Shown here in pieces: positions 47,518 to 57,470 of a stretch of 64,000 bases of DNA. The stretch lies in IMG/VR virus record IMGVR_UViG_3300031787_010103, positions 41,123 through 105,122 of that record; one strand, 5' to 3'. Made by a program: the position numbers and the translations under genes. The DNA is from a virus. Numbering within the stretch: position 1 is the first letter of the stretch; each line of letters begins with the position of its first letter. The notes beneath the pieces are model-generated. The model was not told the DNA's origin. It saw only the letters and a program-made list of their open reading frames with translations, and searched no databases.

Positions 47518-48195
47518 ATGTTCATTAAACACGTAGGTAAACAAGGCGATCGCAGGGTAGCCATTATATTCAGAGAAGTGCCAGGTGAGGACCATATGTG
47601 TTTGGTCGTATATCCCGACGTTCTTCCAACTCACATGCATGATGCGCTGATGAAAGCCATCGAAACACCCGAAGCACAGCAGAGCGACAATCTAGCCGAT
47701 GCTGTCCACAGACAGATGTTCCCGGATGGTCGTCCCATGCTAGTGGCTTTGCATTCAGAAGGCATGTTGAAAAAGATACAGACCGAAACAGTGATCGTGA
47801 CCCCTACACCCACTGCTTCATGCAAACTCAGCGAACTCAACGACATCCTTCGCCAGATGAAAGAAGGCAAACAGGCCGTAGATAAGTTGGCCGAACTGGA
47901 TGCCAATGCCGGAATTTCCGGCAAAGCCAAGGTCCGTGACGGTCTAGGACGTGAACTGCGTTCACCACCTGCTGCCAGGACCAATCTCGCAGGCAGTAAT
48001 CAAGTGTTGACAGACGACGCACTGGCTACAAATCTCCGACAACAAGCCGAGCGCATGTCTGCCGAAGCCAAGAGTCTATTGGCCGAGAGTGCCAGATTGA
48101 TGGAGGAAGCGGCCACCATGACCGGCGCTCCTACCAAACCCGCTAAACCTAAAAAAACAACTAAATCAAAGGTAGCGGATGCGGCTCAAAGTTGA
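47518..48195 (+). CDS. hypothetical phage protein (225 aa)
   Basis: ATG 47518 lies at 8 bases from AAAGGAG; an ATG six bases earlier is closer to it. N-terminal domain (FIKHVGKQGDRRVAIIFREV), then helical middle (LNDILRQMKEGKQAVDKLAELD), then an Ala/Glu-rich coiled-coil and Lys-rich tail. No family I can name. Overlaps the next gene by 17 bases. Confidence 0.6.
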   Translation: MFIKHVGKQGDRRVAIIFREVPGEDHMCLVVYPDVLPTHMHDALMKAIETPEAQQSDNLADAVHRQMFPDGRPMLVALHSEGMLKKIQTETVIVTPTPTASCKLSELNDILRQMKEGKQAVDKLAELDANAGISGKAKVRDGLGRELRSPPAARTNLAGSNQVLTDDALATNLRQQAERMSAEAKSLLAESARLMEEAATMTGAPTKPAKPKKTTKSKVADAAQS

Positions 48196-48481
48196 TGACG
48201 TAGAAAAATGGGAAGAAGTGATCTCGTCAGTAGACAAAGATCACATCCCTATCGATTGTGTCAAAAAAGTCACAATCAAACTCAAGGGTAATCGACAGAA
48301 ATCTATCAATCTAGAAATCCTGCGCCGTAATGGGCTGGATATCGAAGAGATTGAATCTGTGATGGCACGCACCATGAATGAACTGGGCAACCAGATAGTA
48401 AATATCGATTTTGTTATCGATGTAAACACAGTGGCCCGTCATGTGCAACCACTCACTGACAAAATCCTAGGAAAACTATGA
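48179..48481 (+). CDS. hypothetical phage protein (100 aa)
   Basis: Overlaps both neighbours. Charged, alpha/beta (DDVEKWEEVISSVDKDHIP, IEEIESVMARTMNELGN). No recognised family. Confidence 0.6.
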   Translation: MRLKVDDVEKWEEVISSVDKDHIPIDCVKKVTIKLKGNRQKSINLEILRRNGLDIEEIESVMARTMNELGNQIVNIDFVIDVNTVARHVQPLTDKILGKL

Positions 48482-49149
48482 ATGTTCGTTTGGTATCCTA
48501 CAGTCAACCCACAGGTGAATTTAGACACATGGGCATCCAAGATGCGCAAGAACTCATTGCGTATTGCGCCCGTGTCAGCAATCCCGCCAACCAACTCAAC
48601 ACTGAATCATCAGAAAAGCTCATCAGATACTTGGTCCGACATCAACACTGGAGTCCACTGGAAATGGTCTCAGCCTGTTGCGAAATTACCACAACCAGAG
48701 ACATCGCCAGACAGATACTTAGACATAGATCATTCTCATTCCAAGAGTTCAGTCAGCGATATGCTGACCCTACTCGAGACCTCTCGTTCGTATGTAGAGA
48801 AGCACGGCTTCAAGACACTGCCAATCGCCAAAACAGCATCGCCGTGGATGATCCAATGTTACAGATCGAATGGGAACGTGCCCAACAACGAGTTATCTAT
48901 GCCGCCAAGCGAGAATATGAGTGGGCTATCGCTAATGGCATAGCCAAAGAACAGGCCCGTGCTGTGTTGCCAGAAGGTTTGATCGAAAGTAGGCTCTACA
49001 TGAACGGCACCTTGCGTTCATGGATACACTTCATCGAACTGCGCAGTGGTAATGGCACACAAAAAGAACACATGGAAGTGGCTCGTGCCTGCGCCGAGGT
49101 CATAGCCAAAGTATTTCCTATGGCCACAGATCTGGTTGCACAATCCTAA
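48478..49149 (+). CDS. thyX: FAD-dependent thymidylate synthase ThyX
   Basis: A 223-aa protein. The ThyX motif RHRxxSxxxxSxR is RHRSFSFQEFSQR at residues 82-94; it makes dTMP from dUMP using FAD and methylenetetrahydrofolate. Common in phages lacking ThyA. HMEVARACAEVIAKVFP is the C-terminal helix. Overlaps the previous gene by 4 bases. Confidence 0.96.
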   Translation: MNVRLVSYSQPTGEFRHMGIQDAQELIAYCARVSNPANQLNTESSEKLIRYLVRHQHWSPLEMVSACCEITTTRDIARQILRHRSFSFQEFSQRYADPTRDLSFVCREARLQDTANRQNSIAVDDPMLQIEWERAQQRVIYAAKREYEWAIANGIAKEQARAVLPEGLIESRLYMNGTLRSWIHFIELRSGNGTQKEHMEVARACAEVIAKVFPMATDLVAQS

Positions 49150-49164
49150 TATACCTGTTATACT

Positions 49165-49404
49165 GTGACTGTGAAGGTCATATTCCATTCTTTTACCATG
49201 GGCGATGTAGATGATTTAGATATCTATGTGGCCCAACCCATTTACGAATGGCAACAGACTGACAAGGGAAAATGGGTCATGGACAACGCTTCCGACCTTA
49301 AGTATTATACCAGTGCCGACCCAACGACCTTTGGGCATAAAATCACCATCCAAGGGAAACTGGAGGATATCAAAGCAACGGAGTATTATCTGCGATGGAG
49401 TTGA
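49165..49404 (+). CDS. hypothetical phage protein (79 aa)
   Basis: GTG 49165 or GTG 49171; neither has a clear ribosome-binding site. Beta-rich (VKVIFHSFTMGDVDDLDIYVA). Overlaps the next gene by 10 bases. Confidence 0.5.
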   Translation: MTVKVIFHSFTMGDVDDLDIYVAQPIYEWQQTDKGKWVMDNASDLKYYTSADPTTFGHKITIQGKLEDIKATEYYLRWS

Positions 49405-50531
49405 TAAAACATTTTTCATTTATTCTTCCATACATCAACGACCTTTTTGATCAGGATGTAATGGTCACTGTTAGTTTTGATAGAGATTTTAATATACAGC
49501 AGTCAAATATCGTAATATTGACAACCGACCATTGGGGAGATGACGAATACCTTCTGACCCCACCCGACTGCCGTCCTCAATCAATGATTGACTGTCTGAA
49601 AATTAAAGTCCGCCAATATCCAACAAAAACTTTTTATCTCATGACTGTCTGCCCTTTTCTAGAAGAATTTTTTACAGATGAGAAAAATTTAATTGTTATA
49701 CATTGGGGAAATGATTTCATGCTACATCCAGATACTGACTATTCTGGGATTAGTCCTGTAATGGAAAAAGAATTTTCTAAAAATTGGCATTGGGTTTCAT
49801 TATCTAATAATCTAAGAGTTCACAGAAGCATTTGTCATCTAATACTTTTAGGACTAGATATAAAACACGGTTATCAAAGATTTGACCCATCGTGGATTAT
49901 CAGGCACGAATCTTGGAAATCATTCAAGTCATATCTAAAATATAACAAATATCCTTATCTGAATAGTATCTCTAGAAAATTCTATCCTGTCATGGAAAAA
50001 GGATTTTTAAAAGTTAAAAACTCAGAAGGATATGATGCAAAAAAGTATCTGCACAGGGATAACAAATCTGCAGAAGTGGGGATGAACCTAAAAGAAAATT
50101 TTAATCAATCTCTCAAGAACGTTTTCTACCAACATAGCGCAATCGAAGTGGTGACAGAAACTGTTTTTATAAACCAAACTGGAATAATTACGGAAAAATA
50201 TCTTAACACTGTATATGGCAGCAATTTTCCTATCATAATTGGCATGCACAGAACTGTTGCTCACCTAAGATCTTTGGGATTTGATATGTTTGACGACATT
50301 ATCGATCATTCTTATGATGAGATCGTTGATCCTTATGTCAGAATGACAAAAGCTATCACGGATAATCGAAAAATGCTCGAGGACAAAGGTGTTGCTATTT
50401 CTGCTTGGTTTGATTGTCAAGATAGATTCCAACAAAACTATCGTCTAATCGAGGCAATTTATCAAAATAAGGAACACATGGTGAAACAACAAATACATAA
50501 TACTCTAGATAGAAAAAAAACACGAAACTGA
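49395..50531 (+). CDS. TEKTFK-family glycosyltransferase-like protein (paralog 3)
   Basis: A 378-aa, very AT-rich gene. The C-terminal block GIITEKYLNTVYGSNFPIIIGMHRTVAHLRSLGFDMFDDIIDHSYD is close to paralogs at 31132 and 55240. An upstream VTETVFINQ segment is also shared with 54188. Glycosyltransferase by motif. It starts the second glycan block. Confidence 0.6.
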   Translation: MELIKHFSFILPYINDLFDQDVMVTVSFDRDFNIQQSNIVILTTDHWGDDEYLLTPPDCRPQSMIDCLKIKVRQYPTKTFYLMTVCPFLEEFFTDEKNLIVIHWGNDFMLHPDTDYSGISPVMEKEFSKNWHWVSLSNNLRVHRSICHLILLGLDIKHGYQRFDPSWIIRHESWKSFKSYLKYNKYPYLNSISRKFYPVMEKGFLKVKNSEGYDAKKYLHRDNKSAEVGMNLKENFNQSLKNVFYQHSAIEVVTETVFINQTGIITEKYLNTVYGSNFPIIIGMHRTVAHLRSLGFDMFDDIIDHSYDEIVDPYVRMTKAITDNRKMLEDKGVAISAWFDCQDRFQQNYRLIEAIYQNKEHMVKQQIHNTLDRKKTRN

Positions 50532-50584
50532 ATATTTCTTCAAATGGCACAAATAACTAATTTTATCAGCGAAAGTTTATTATA

Positions 50585-51562
50585 ATGCGAAAAATTTTAG
50601 TCACTGGAGGTTTGGGACTCATTGGACACAATGTTGTTCGCCGCCTCATTGATGCAGGACACGAGGTATCTGTAACAGATACACAAACCAACTACGGGTT
50701 GGTTCCACAGGATGAACTAGATTATCTCATGGCCGAGCGGCGTGCTAAGATTCCAGAGATGAATCTGCGCACACATCGCATAGATATCGCAGATCAGGCT
50801 GGAATCGACTGGCTCGTCAAACACTATCAACCCGATACTGTGATACACATGGCCAGTTTTCCCCGGCAGAAAGTGGTCAATGTCAACCCCATGATAGGAT
50901 CACGTGCCATGAGCGAGGGCTTGCTCAATTTGCTAGAAGCCGCAAAGAATAATCATGTGTGCAAATTCATATATATTAGTAGCAGTATGGTCTATGGAGA
51001 CTTCACTGACGATGTCACAGAAGATGCTGAATGCCGTCCACAAGGGCAGTACGGCATCATGAAACTTGCAGGAGAATGGCTTGTCCGAGATTATAGTAGG
51101 CGTGGTTTTTTTGATCATGTCATTATTCGTCCTTCCGCTGTATACGGAGAACTCGATGTTGAAGATCGTGTTATTTCAAAGTTTCTGTTGACAGCCATGC
51201 GTGGCGGCACACTCAAAGTCAATGGTGCCACCGAAACTCTCGATTTCACTTATGTGGGTGATGCCGCCGACGGTATAGTTGCGGCGGCCTTGAGCACCAC
51301 AGCCAATAATCAAACCTATAACATTACCAAGAGCCATTCATGGAGCCTGCTGGACGCGGCTAACTTAGCTGTGCGGATAGTAGGGAAAGGTTCGGTAGAA
51401 GTGCGTGACAAAGATGCCGATTTCCCCAGCAGAGGTGCGCTCAACATCGATGCCGCACGACGAGATTTCGGGTATGATCCCAAGGTAGATATCGAAGAAG
51501 GTTTCCAGAAATACTATGAGTGGCTTAACAGTTCCCTTTACTGGTCTCCGAAAACAGTATAA
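50585..51562 (+). CDS. NAD-dependent nucleotide-sugar epimerase (SDR)
   Basis: A 325-aa extended SDR with GGLGLIGH (residues 8-15; glycine motif), SSSMVYGDF and YGIMK (YxxxK), followed by VGDAADGI. Likely a UDP- or GDP-sugar 4-epimerase or dehydratase. Overlaps the following aminotransferase gene by 47 bases. Product unknown. Confidence 0.85.
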   Translation: MRKILVTGGLGLIGHNVVRRLIDAGHEVSVTDTQTNYGLVPQDELDYLMAERRAKIPEMNLRTHRIDIADQAGIDWLVKHYQPDTVIHMASFPRQKVVNVNPMIGSRAMSEGLLNLLEAAKNNHVCKFIYISSSMVYGDFTDDVTEDAECRPQGQYGIMKLAGEWLVRDYSRRGFFDHVIIRPSAVYGELDVEDRVISKFLLTAMRGGTLKVNGATETLDFTYVGDAADGIVAAALSTTANNQTYNITKSHSWSLLDAANLAVRIVGKGSVEVRDKDADFPSRGALNIDAARRDFGYDPKVDIEEGFQKYYEWLNSSLYWSPKTV

Positions 51563-52613
51563 CAATCTCCGCCAGGAGATACTAGACGCCACAGACGAAG
51601 TGTTGCGCAGTGGCCAACTCATGAATGGCAATTTCACTGCCGAATTTGAGTCTTGGTTGGCCAAACGCAATCATGTAAAATATGCCATATGTGTCCACTC
51701 TGGCACATCGGCCCTGGAAGCCATCGCGGAATTCTACGCCAAAAACTCTGCTGTGCCCAATCCTCCCACTGTGTTGATTCCCAGCCTGACCTATGCGGCC
51801 ACGGCCAACGCTTTTATACGTGCAGGATGGGATGTTGTGTTTATTGACACCGATCATCATGGTATCATTGACGTCAAAAAAATACCTACGGATATTAGTT
51901 ATCAGGCCGTTGTGTTGGTAGGGCTGTATGGCGCCTCAGTGAGCCACATGGGTGACATATCCACCTGGCGGCAATGGACGCTGAACGACAAGATCGTGAT
52001 TGAAGATGCGGCACAACACTGGTTGGCCGCTGATTGCACTCGTATTGGTAGAGCATCTGCCTTGTCATTTGATCCCATGAAGAACTTACCTTGCTATGGC
52101 AACGGGGGTGCAGTGATCACCAATGATTCAGATCTCCTGCACTGGGTCAGAGCCTGGAGAGACAACGGTAAATCCACCAACAACGACACAGGAACCAACA
52201 GCCGTATGAGCGAGATTGACTGTGCCCATATGATGGTCAAAGCACGACATATCGACACGTGGCAGATCCGTAGGTCTAAGATAGCAGGATATTGGAGAGA
52301 ACGTCTAAAGAATACTGATATCCGTTGCTTGATAGATCAAGACAACGAACATGACCATGCTTATCATAAGTTCGTGATTGACATCAACAATAGAGACATC
52401 CTGCAAAAAAATCTAGCCATACGCAAGATAGAGACCAAGATACACTATGTCCAGCCCTTGCATGAAATTGGCTTGTTCCGTGCGTATCAAGGGCCCGATA
52501 TCTTGAGTTGTGCTAGTGCTTTGAGTCGACGTGTATTGAGCCTGCCGTTGTATCCTGAACTCACTGATCTTGAAGTTGAGTATGTCATTGATCAGGTGAC
52601 AGATTGCGCCTGA
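51516..52613 (+). CDS. DegT/DnrJ/EryC1/StrS sugar aminotransferase
   Basis: A 365-aa PLP enzyme. SFDPMKNLPCYGNGGAV contains the Schiff-base lysine in the DegT position (unlike the RfbH gene), with AQHWLAAD and SGTSALEAI. It would transfer an amino group to a keto sugar made by the preceding SDR. Converges with the 52585 gene, whose 3' end overlaps by 29 bases. Confidence 0.9.
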   Translation: MSGLTVPFTGLRKQYNNLRQEILDATDEVLRSGQLMNGNFTAEFESWLAKRNHVKYAICVHSGTSALEAIAEFYAKNSAVPNPPTVLIPSLTYAATANAFIRAGWDVVFIDTDHHGIIDVKKIPTDISYQAVVLVGLYGASVSHMGDISTWRQWTLNDKIVIEDAAQHWLAADCTRIGRASALSFDPMKNLPCYGNGGAVITNDSDLLHWVRAWRDNGKSTNNDTGTNSRMSEIDCAHMMVKARHIDTWQIRRSKIAGYWRERLKNTDIRCLIDQDNEHDHAYHKFVIDINNRDILQKNLAIRKIETKIHYVQPLHEIGLFRAYQGPDILSCASALSRRVLSLPLYPELTDLEVEYVIDQVTDCA

Positions 52614-54189
52614 GCAAGGCATAACTGGCCAGCCAAGACCACTCATAACTTTTCTTCAACGCATCAAAGTCACCGTTGACTTCATCATAGTAAGCCACAG
52701 CATCCTCGGCTCCCCAGATTGACCATTGTCCATTGGGATTTCCTGCACCTGCTGTGAGCCATTTCTTCAGCCTGTATTGACTTTCTACATCTGTCTGACC
52801 ACGCAATTTAACGCACTCGCGGAAGGCAGTGCGCCATGCTGACCAAGCAGTGTAAGCATATCGGGCTGTGCCCGACACTACGGGCACCACTTCATGTTCG
52901 TCATCCAGTGTGAAATCCAGTCCTCGACCGGCATTGGCCAAAACCAATCTTTTGTTGTAAGCGATCATGGCTTGATGTCCATAGGTCAATCCTGTGATAG
53001 GGTTGAAAGCATGGAAAATGTAATGTTTAGCGGCCTGCATGCGATCTGGTTGCCAAGACCAATCAAAATCGTTGACCACTTCTAACTTCGCGAACACAGC
53101 GAAAAACCAATCAGTGTTGGATGCTTGAGCTGCCGCATGATAGGCTGCCGCACGGCCGTTGACACCATCGCTACGCACTGCTCTATTGTCATGCCCTCTT
53201 TGCAGGGCATAAATCAAAGTCTGCCAATTTTGATCAGCATTGGGTTCACCGTTGGAAATAAAAACGATATCAAGGGGTCTGTCATTGTTTTTGTTTTTGT
53301 GTGTTTTATCTATGTAGGGATAATCATATAACTGTGTTTTGAGATGATTTTTGGCCTCTCTAGGGACCAGCACAGAACTGGCTCCAGGTGTGAGTGGAAT
53401 GACAGTCTTGACCTTTTCTCTCCAGAGATTCATGGCGGGCACATCTTCAACAGCATCGTGCCGCACAAACTGCACCACCGGTGCCTGGAAATCGTATGCC
53501 CACACAGCGGGCACTTGGCTGTCATGCTCGTGTCGGCACACAGGCACAGGACGCCGAGGTACTGATTGGCCTTCTACGAAGTGTATGGTATCAAACCATT
53601 CCAGCAAAGCCAGTTCCTTGGATTTCTCAAGGAAACTGGGAACATGCACCAGAAAAGTATCCCCAAACTTCTGATCATCGCTGGCCCATACGTGCAACAT
53701 GTCCTGCTGCCATTCTGACGGATGCCAGGTAAAATCAAACCTGCTGTAATCACACACACTGGACACTATCCACACATATTGATGTTGGCATTTGCCGAGT
53801 ATGCGCCTGAGTGTGCCAAAATAGTCTGAAATATATCGAGTCTTTTCTCGACACGGGATCAGCAGACCATCTCCATGATCTATACCTATCCTTGGATAGC
53901 TGCCTATGCGTTGGATTATGTCATGAGTTCGGTTGACATCTCGCATACTGGTTTTGGGTATAAGATACGTTCCACCATTTTCCTGATGCTGGCTAGGCCA
54001 TACATGAGTTTGTGCAGATTCCCATGGCACAGGTTCCCATGACCAATCAAATCGAGAATAGTCGTTCAGACCGTCTACTATCCATAAGTATCTCGTGCGA
54101 CTGAGTTCAATAGCATGATCAACAGATTCTGCTTTCCGTTCATGTGGGAACAAATAGGTAGGATTATTTAGATAAAAAACGTCAAACAT
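52585..54189 (-). CDS. triple-repeat phage protein, glycan-related by context (534 aa)
   Basis: Three related units: YLWIVDGLNDYSRFDWSW (about 33-50), YVWIVSSVCDYSRFDFTW (about 137-154) and WFFAVFAKLEVVNDFDWSW near 360, each followed by a HVW/YIFHAF aromatic segment and a strand. A DxD-like element is not certain. The repeat resembles large phage/virus proteins of unknown function near glycosyltransferases. Its start codon overlaps by 2 bases that of the divergent gene at 54188. Confidence 0.6.
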   Translation of the reverse strand: MFDVFYLNNPTYLFPHERKAESVDHAIELSRTRYLWIVDGLNDYSRFDWSWEPVPWESAQTHVWPSQHQENGGTYLIPKTSMRDVNRTHDIIQRIGSYPRIGIDHGDGLLIPCREKTRYISDYFGTLRRILGKCQHQYVWIVSSVCDYSRFDFTWHPSEWQQDMLHVWASDDQKFGDTFLVHVPSFLEKSKELALLEWFDTIHFVEGQSVPRRPVPVCRHEHDSQVPAVWAYDFQAPVVQFVRHDAVEDVPAMNLWREKVKTVIPLTPGASSVLVPREAKNHLKTQLYDYPYIDKTHKNKNNDRPLDIVFISNGEPNADQNWQTLIYALQRGHDNRAVRSDGVNGRAAAYHAAAQASNTDWFFAVFAKLEVVNDFDWSWQPDRMQAAKHYIFHAFNPITGLTYGHQAMIAYNKRLVLANAGRGLDFTLDDEHEVVPVVSGTARYAYTAWSAWRTAFRECVKLRGQTDVESQYRLKKWLTAGAGNPNGQWSIWGAEDAVAYYDEVNGDFDALKKSYEWSWLASYALLRRNLSPDQ

Positions 54190-55246
54190 GATTAGAATAG
54201 ATGAAATTTATTATAACATATTCCTACAAAAAATAAAAGACAAAACGGCCAGCATACATTGGTTTGAACCATTTGGGACTACTGCGTTTGAAAATATTTG
54301 CAGTATGCCCGACATCACCGAACCAGCGACCAGGATTTTATTTTGGGATCAAGAACCATTACATCGTGATCGTGTGGCTAATGTATTGCCCCGATTCCGT
54401 GAATGCTATGGTGATGATCGCGGACCCGACGAAGTAATTATCGTCCATTCAGAGAGAGATAGCGAAAACATTGATTGGATAGAAAATACCTACGGTGTAA
54501 AATCACAATATTATTTTTTCCATGCTTGGGCTTCGCTGGATTGGTATAGAGGCTATGATCGATCTTTACTATCAATTCCTTTCCAGAATCGCAAAATTAA
54601 ACATACATTCTTGTGTCCTAACAATATCATCGGCGGTCAACGTAAGCACCGTCTAGAATTATTGTCAGAGTTGGTAGATAGAGATCTAATAGCAGACAAT
54701 TTTGTAAGTTTTCCAGAACGCTGTCCTTACGAAAATAAAACCGTGGCAGAACTTTGCCGAGAATATGACATAGCGTTAGGATCTATCGATCTTCCTCTAA
54801 TCATCGATCAAGGATCTGACTATGCTGGCAACAGTCACAAGATAGACATGTGGTCGTTTGCCGATCTAAGTTTATTACAGGTGGTCACAGAAACAGTGTA
54901 TTCTGGTCGTAGATCGCATCTTACCGAAAAAACATTCAAATCTATAGTGATGCAACAACCATTTGTGTTAGTATCCTGTCGAGGTAGTTTAGATTATATC
55001 CGATCATATGGATTTAAAACTTTTGGAGAATTCTGGAACGAAGACTATGATGATTATGATGATAACACCAGAATCATGCGTATAGGAAAACTACTCAATG
55101 ACATCAACAATCTTTCCGTTAAAGAAAAAGTGACTCTACAAAAACACTTGGCTCCTATAGTAGAGCATAATTTTAATTGGTTCTACAGCCAACAGTTCGA
55201 ACATCTCCTTTGGCAAGAATTATCAGATGTGATCGACCAATGGTAA
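54188..55246 (+). CDS. TEKTFK-family glycosyltransferase-like protein (paralog 4)
   Basis: A 352-aa protein. LTEKTFKSIVMQQPFVLVSCRGSLDYIRSYGFKTFGEFWNEDYDD (about 245-290) is the family block and gives it its name. VTETVYSGR precedes it. The N-terminal part has RILFWDQEPLHRD. Overlaps the next gene by 7 bases. AT-rich. Best guess glycosyltransferase. Confidence 0.62.
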   Translation: MIRIDEIYYNIFLQKIKDKTASIHWFEPFGTTAFENICSMPDITEPATRILFWDQEPLHRDRVANVLPRFRECYGDDRGPDEVIIVHSERDSENIDWIENTYGVKSQYYFFHAWASLDWYRGYDRSLLSIPFQNRKIKHTFLCPNNIIGGQRKHRLELLSELVDRDLIADNFVSFPERCPYENKTVAELCREYDIALGSIDLPLIIDQGSDYAGNSHKIDMWSFADLSLLQVVTETVYSGRRSHLTEKTFKSIVMQQPFVLVSCRGSLDYIRSYGFKTFGEFWNEDYDDYDDNTRIMRIGKLLNDINNLSVKEKVTLQKHLAPIVEHNFNWFYSQQFEHLLWQELSDVIDQW

Positions 55247-56430
55247 AGTTTTGTGTAGATAAAAGCGTCGATGGCAAACCATATCCCAATGTTGCTACAT
55301 GGAATGCCAGACCTTATACCTCAGATTGGCGCAAATTCAGCACCAACTGGCCTTACAGCGAGCCTGTGCATTTTTTTGAATATCTCGATCAAGAAAATAT
55401 ACCATATCAAATAGTTGATTGGACCCAATCTGACAGATCCACTCTATACCCCATAAGTTTGAGTTTTTTCGATTTTAATATTGATTGGTTTGTGCTGTTG
55501 CCTGTTATGATCAGAGAAAAACTAAGATCAAGAAATATCACACTTTGGTTTTTTTACAGCGAAGGTGATCATCCTGGACGCATACGGGATCATCTACATG
55601 CACAATTTCAAAAATACGACATAGATCTCGGTCTGATACAATTCACCAGCGCCAATTCCGCCGCTGATCAATTGTCTGGATTCCATTATTTTGTTGACGA
55701 TGAATGTTTGTATCGTCTACGCAATACCAATTGCCCTATCAAATTCCATGATCGCCCAAGGAGTCACAAATACACAGCATTGGTAAGGACTCACAAGTGG
55801 TGGCGGGCTACTACCATGGCCAGAATCTGGGCATTGGGATTACACAATCATGGATTTTTTTCTTATAATCACTATCTTTCAGTGGAAGACAAAGAGACTG
55901 ATAACCCCATCGAAATAGATAGATTTGATAATCTGCGTGCCAATACCTACGAATTTTTACAGCATTGCCCATTTCGAGCAGACGAATTATCATCACAGGA
56001 GCATAATCTGTATGCCACCACGGTGGTCGAACATTTCGAAGATAGTTATCTCAATGTCGTGCTGGAAACTCACCTGGATGCGGATCAAAGTGGAGGAGTT
56101 TTCCTCACCGAAAAAACATTCAAACCCATCAAGAACTGCCAGCTGTTCATGATATTCGGAGCTCGAGGTAGCATAGCACAATTAAGGAACATGGGGTATG
56201 ACACGTTCGACCATGTGATTGATCACTCATACGATGTCATAGAAAACAATACCGAACGATGGGATCGGGCATGCAAAGAATTTGAAAGACTCATGCGCAC
56301 CGATTTACATTCGATTTACATTGGATGTAAATCAGCATTGGAACACAACCAGCAGTTATTTTTGTCTAGTAAAGCCAACTGTTTAAATAACCTACTTAAA
56401 CGAAGCCTTGAAATATGCAACCACTTGTAA
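55240..56430 (+). CDS. TEKTFK-family glycosyltransferase-like protein (paralog 5)
   Basis: A 396-aa protein (ATG 55240). FLTEKTFKPIKNCQLFMIFGARGSIAQLRNMGYDTFDHVIDHSYD is the most canonical copy. N-terminal part (FFEYLDQENIPYQIVDW) differs. Overlaps the amidinotransferase gene by 16 bases. Probably acts with its neighbours on a surface sugar. Confidence 0.62.
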   Translation: MVKFCVDKSVDGKPYPNVATWNARPYTSDWRKFSTNWPYSEPVHFFEYLDQENIPYQIVDWTQSDRSTLYPISLSFFDFNIDWFVLLPVMIREKLRSRNITLWFFYSEGDHPGRIRDHLHAQFQKYDIDLGLIQFTSANSAADQLSGFHYFVDDECLYRLRNTNCPIKFHDRPRSHKYTALVRTHKWWRATTMARIWALGLHNHGFFSYNHYLSVEDKETDNPIEIDRFDNLRANTYEFLQHCPFRADELSSQEHNLYATTVVEHFEDSYLNVVLETHLDADQSGGVFLTEKTFKPIKNCQLFMIFGARGSIAQLRNMGYDTFDHVIDHSYDVIENNTERWDRACKEFERLMRTDLHSIYIGCKSALEHNQQLFLSSKANCLNNLLKRSLEICNHL

Positions 56431-57470
56431 ACAGTTATACCAGTTGGCAACCTCTAGAAGAAGTGATCGTAGGTCGTGCCTACGATCCGGACTACTTTGA
56501 TTTTTTAGATAACGCCCAAGTCCGCAACCAACTACAACAGATATTGTTTGAAACAGCAGAAGATCTCAATAATCTCCAACGCACAATAGAATCATATGGT
56601 GCTGTGGTCAGACGACCAAATTTACCTCCCAAACAGATCTTTGAAAATAATCAAATGAACGTTGATCAGGGCATACCTATTCCCCCCTTGACTCCTAGAG
56701 ATTGGCAAATCACCCTCGGACAAAAACTGCTACGTATGTTGTCAATACCCGAACTCGATGATGTTTGTGATCTTTACAAAGATCAAGTGGTGAATCCTCA
56801 CGACAATGATCAAAATTTAAATGATAATCAAAATTTCGATGAGAATTGCACGCTGAATGGTGCCAGTGCCAGCTGCATAGTTCGGGTTGGCAGAGACATA
56901 TTTTTTGACAATTCAGAATTTTTAAAACCAGAACAGAGTCGATGGATCGTTGAAAATCTACTAGGACCAGAATATCGTATACACGAAGCTGTCACTGATG
57001 GGCACGGGGATGCTGTGTTTGCCATCCTCAAACCTGGAGTTATATTAAGTAGCAAGCACGATAGCAATTTAGATTTCGGCAGAGATTTTCCCGGTTGGGA
57101 AGTGTGCAAGGTTTGGGATAGCTCAATTTGGGCAGCCATGGAGGTTGGCAAGTTCAAAGAAGATAACTTTAACGGCCGTTGGTATGTGCAAGGTCAAACA
57201 CCCACCGAAGAATTCACGAAATTCGTAGATGAATATCTCAACAAATGGACGGGATTTGTGAGTGAAACAGTGTTTGATGTTAACTGTCTGGTGCTAGACG
57301 AATCACATGTAATCTTCTCGGCATACAACAAACCAGTATTTGATTTCTGTAAACAGCATAAAATTGAACCTATCATCTCGGAATTGCGTCACAGCTATTT
57401 CTGGGATGGGGGTGTTAGCTGTTGCACACAAGACATCCGGCGACGCGGTGGCTTAGAGACTTATCTCTAG
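56415..57470 (+). CDS. amidinotransferase-family protein (GATM-like)
   Basis: A 351-aa beta/alpha-propeller protein. Segments GHGDAVFAILKPGVIL (His/Asp site) and HSYFWDGGVSCCTQDIRRRGG at the C-terminus fit the catalytic Cys of glycine/inosamine amidinotransferases; the His usually before that Cys (GGxHC) is Ser here. Such enzymes move an amidino group from arginine to an amine, for example on an aminosugar. It ends head-to-head (4-base overlap) with the convergent carbamoyltransferase. Confidence 0.8.
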   Translation: MQPLVNSYTSWQPLEEVIVGRAYDPDYFDFLDNAQVRNQLQQILFETAEDLNNLQRTIESYGAVVRRPNLPPKQIFENNQMNVDQGIPIPPLTPRDWQITLGQKLLRMLSIPELDDVCDLYKDQVVNPHDNDQNLNDNQNFDENCTLNGASASCIVRVGRDIFFDNSEFLKPEQSRWIVENLLGPEYRIHEAVTDGHGDAVFAILKPGVILSSKHDSNLDFGRDFPGWEVCKVWDSSIWAAMEVGKFKEDNFNGRWYVQGQTPTEEFTKFVDEYLNKWTGFVSETVFDVNCLVLDESHVIFSAYNKPVFDFCKQHKIEPIISELRHSYFWDGGVSCCTQDIRRRGGLETYL

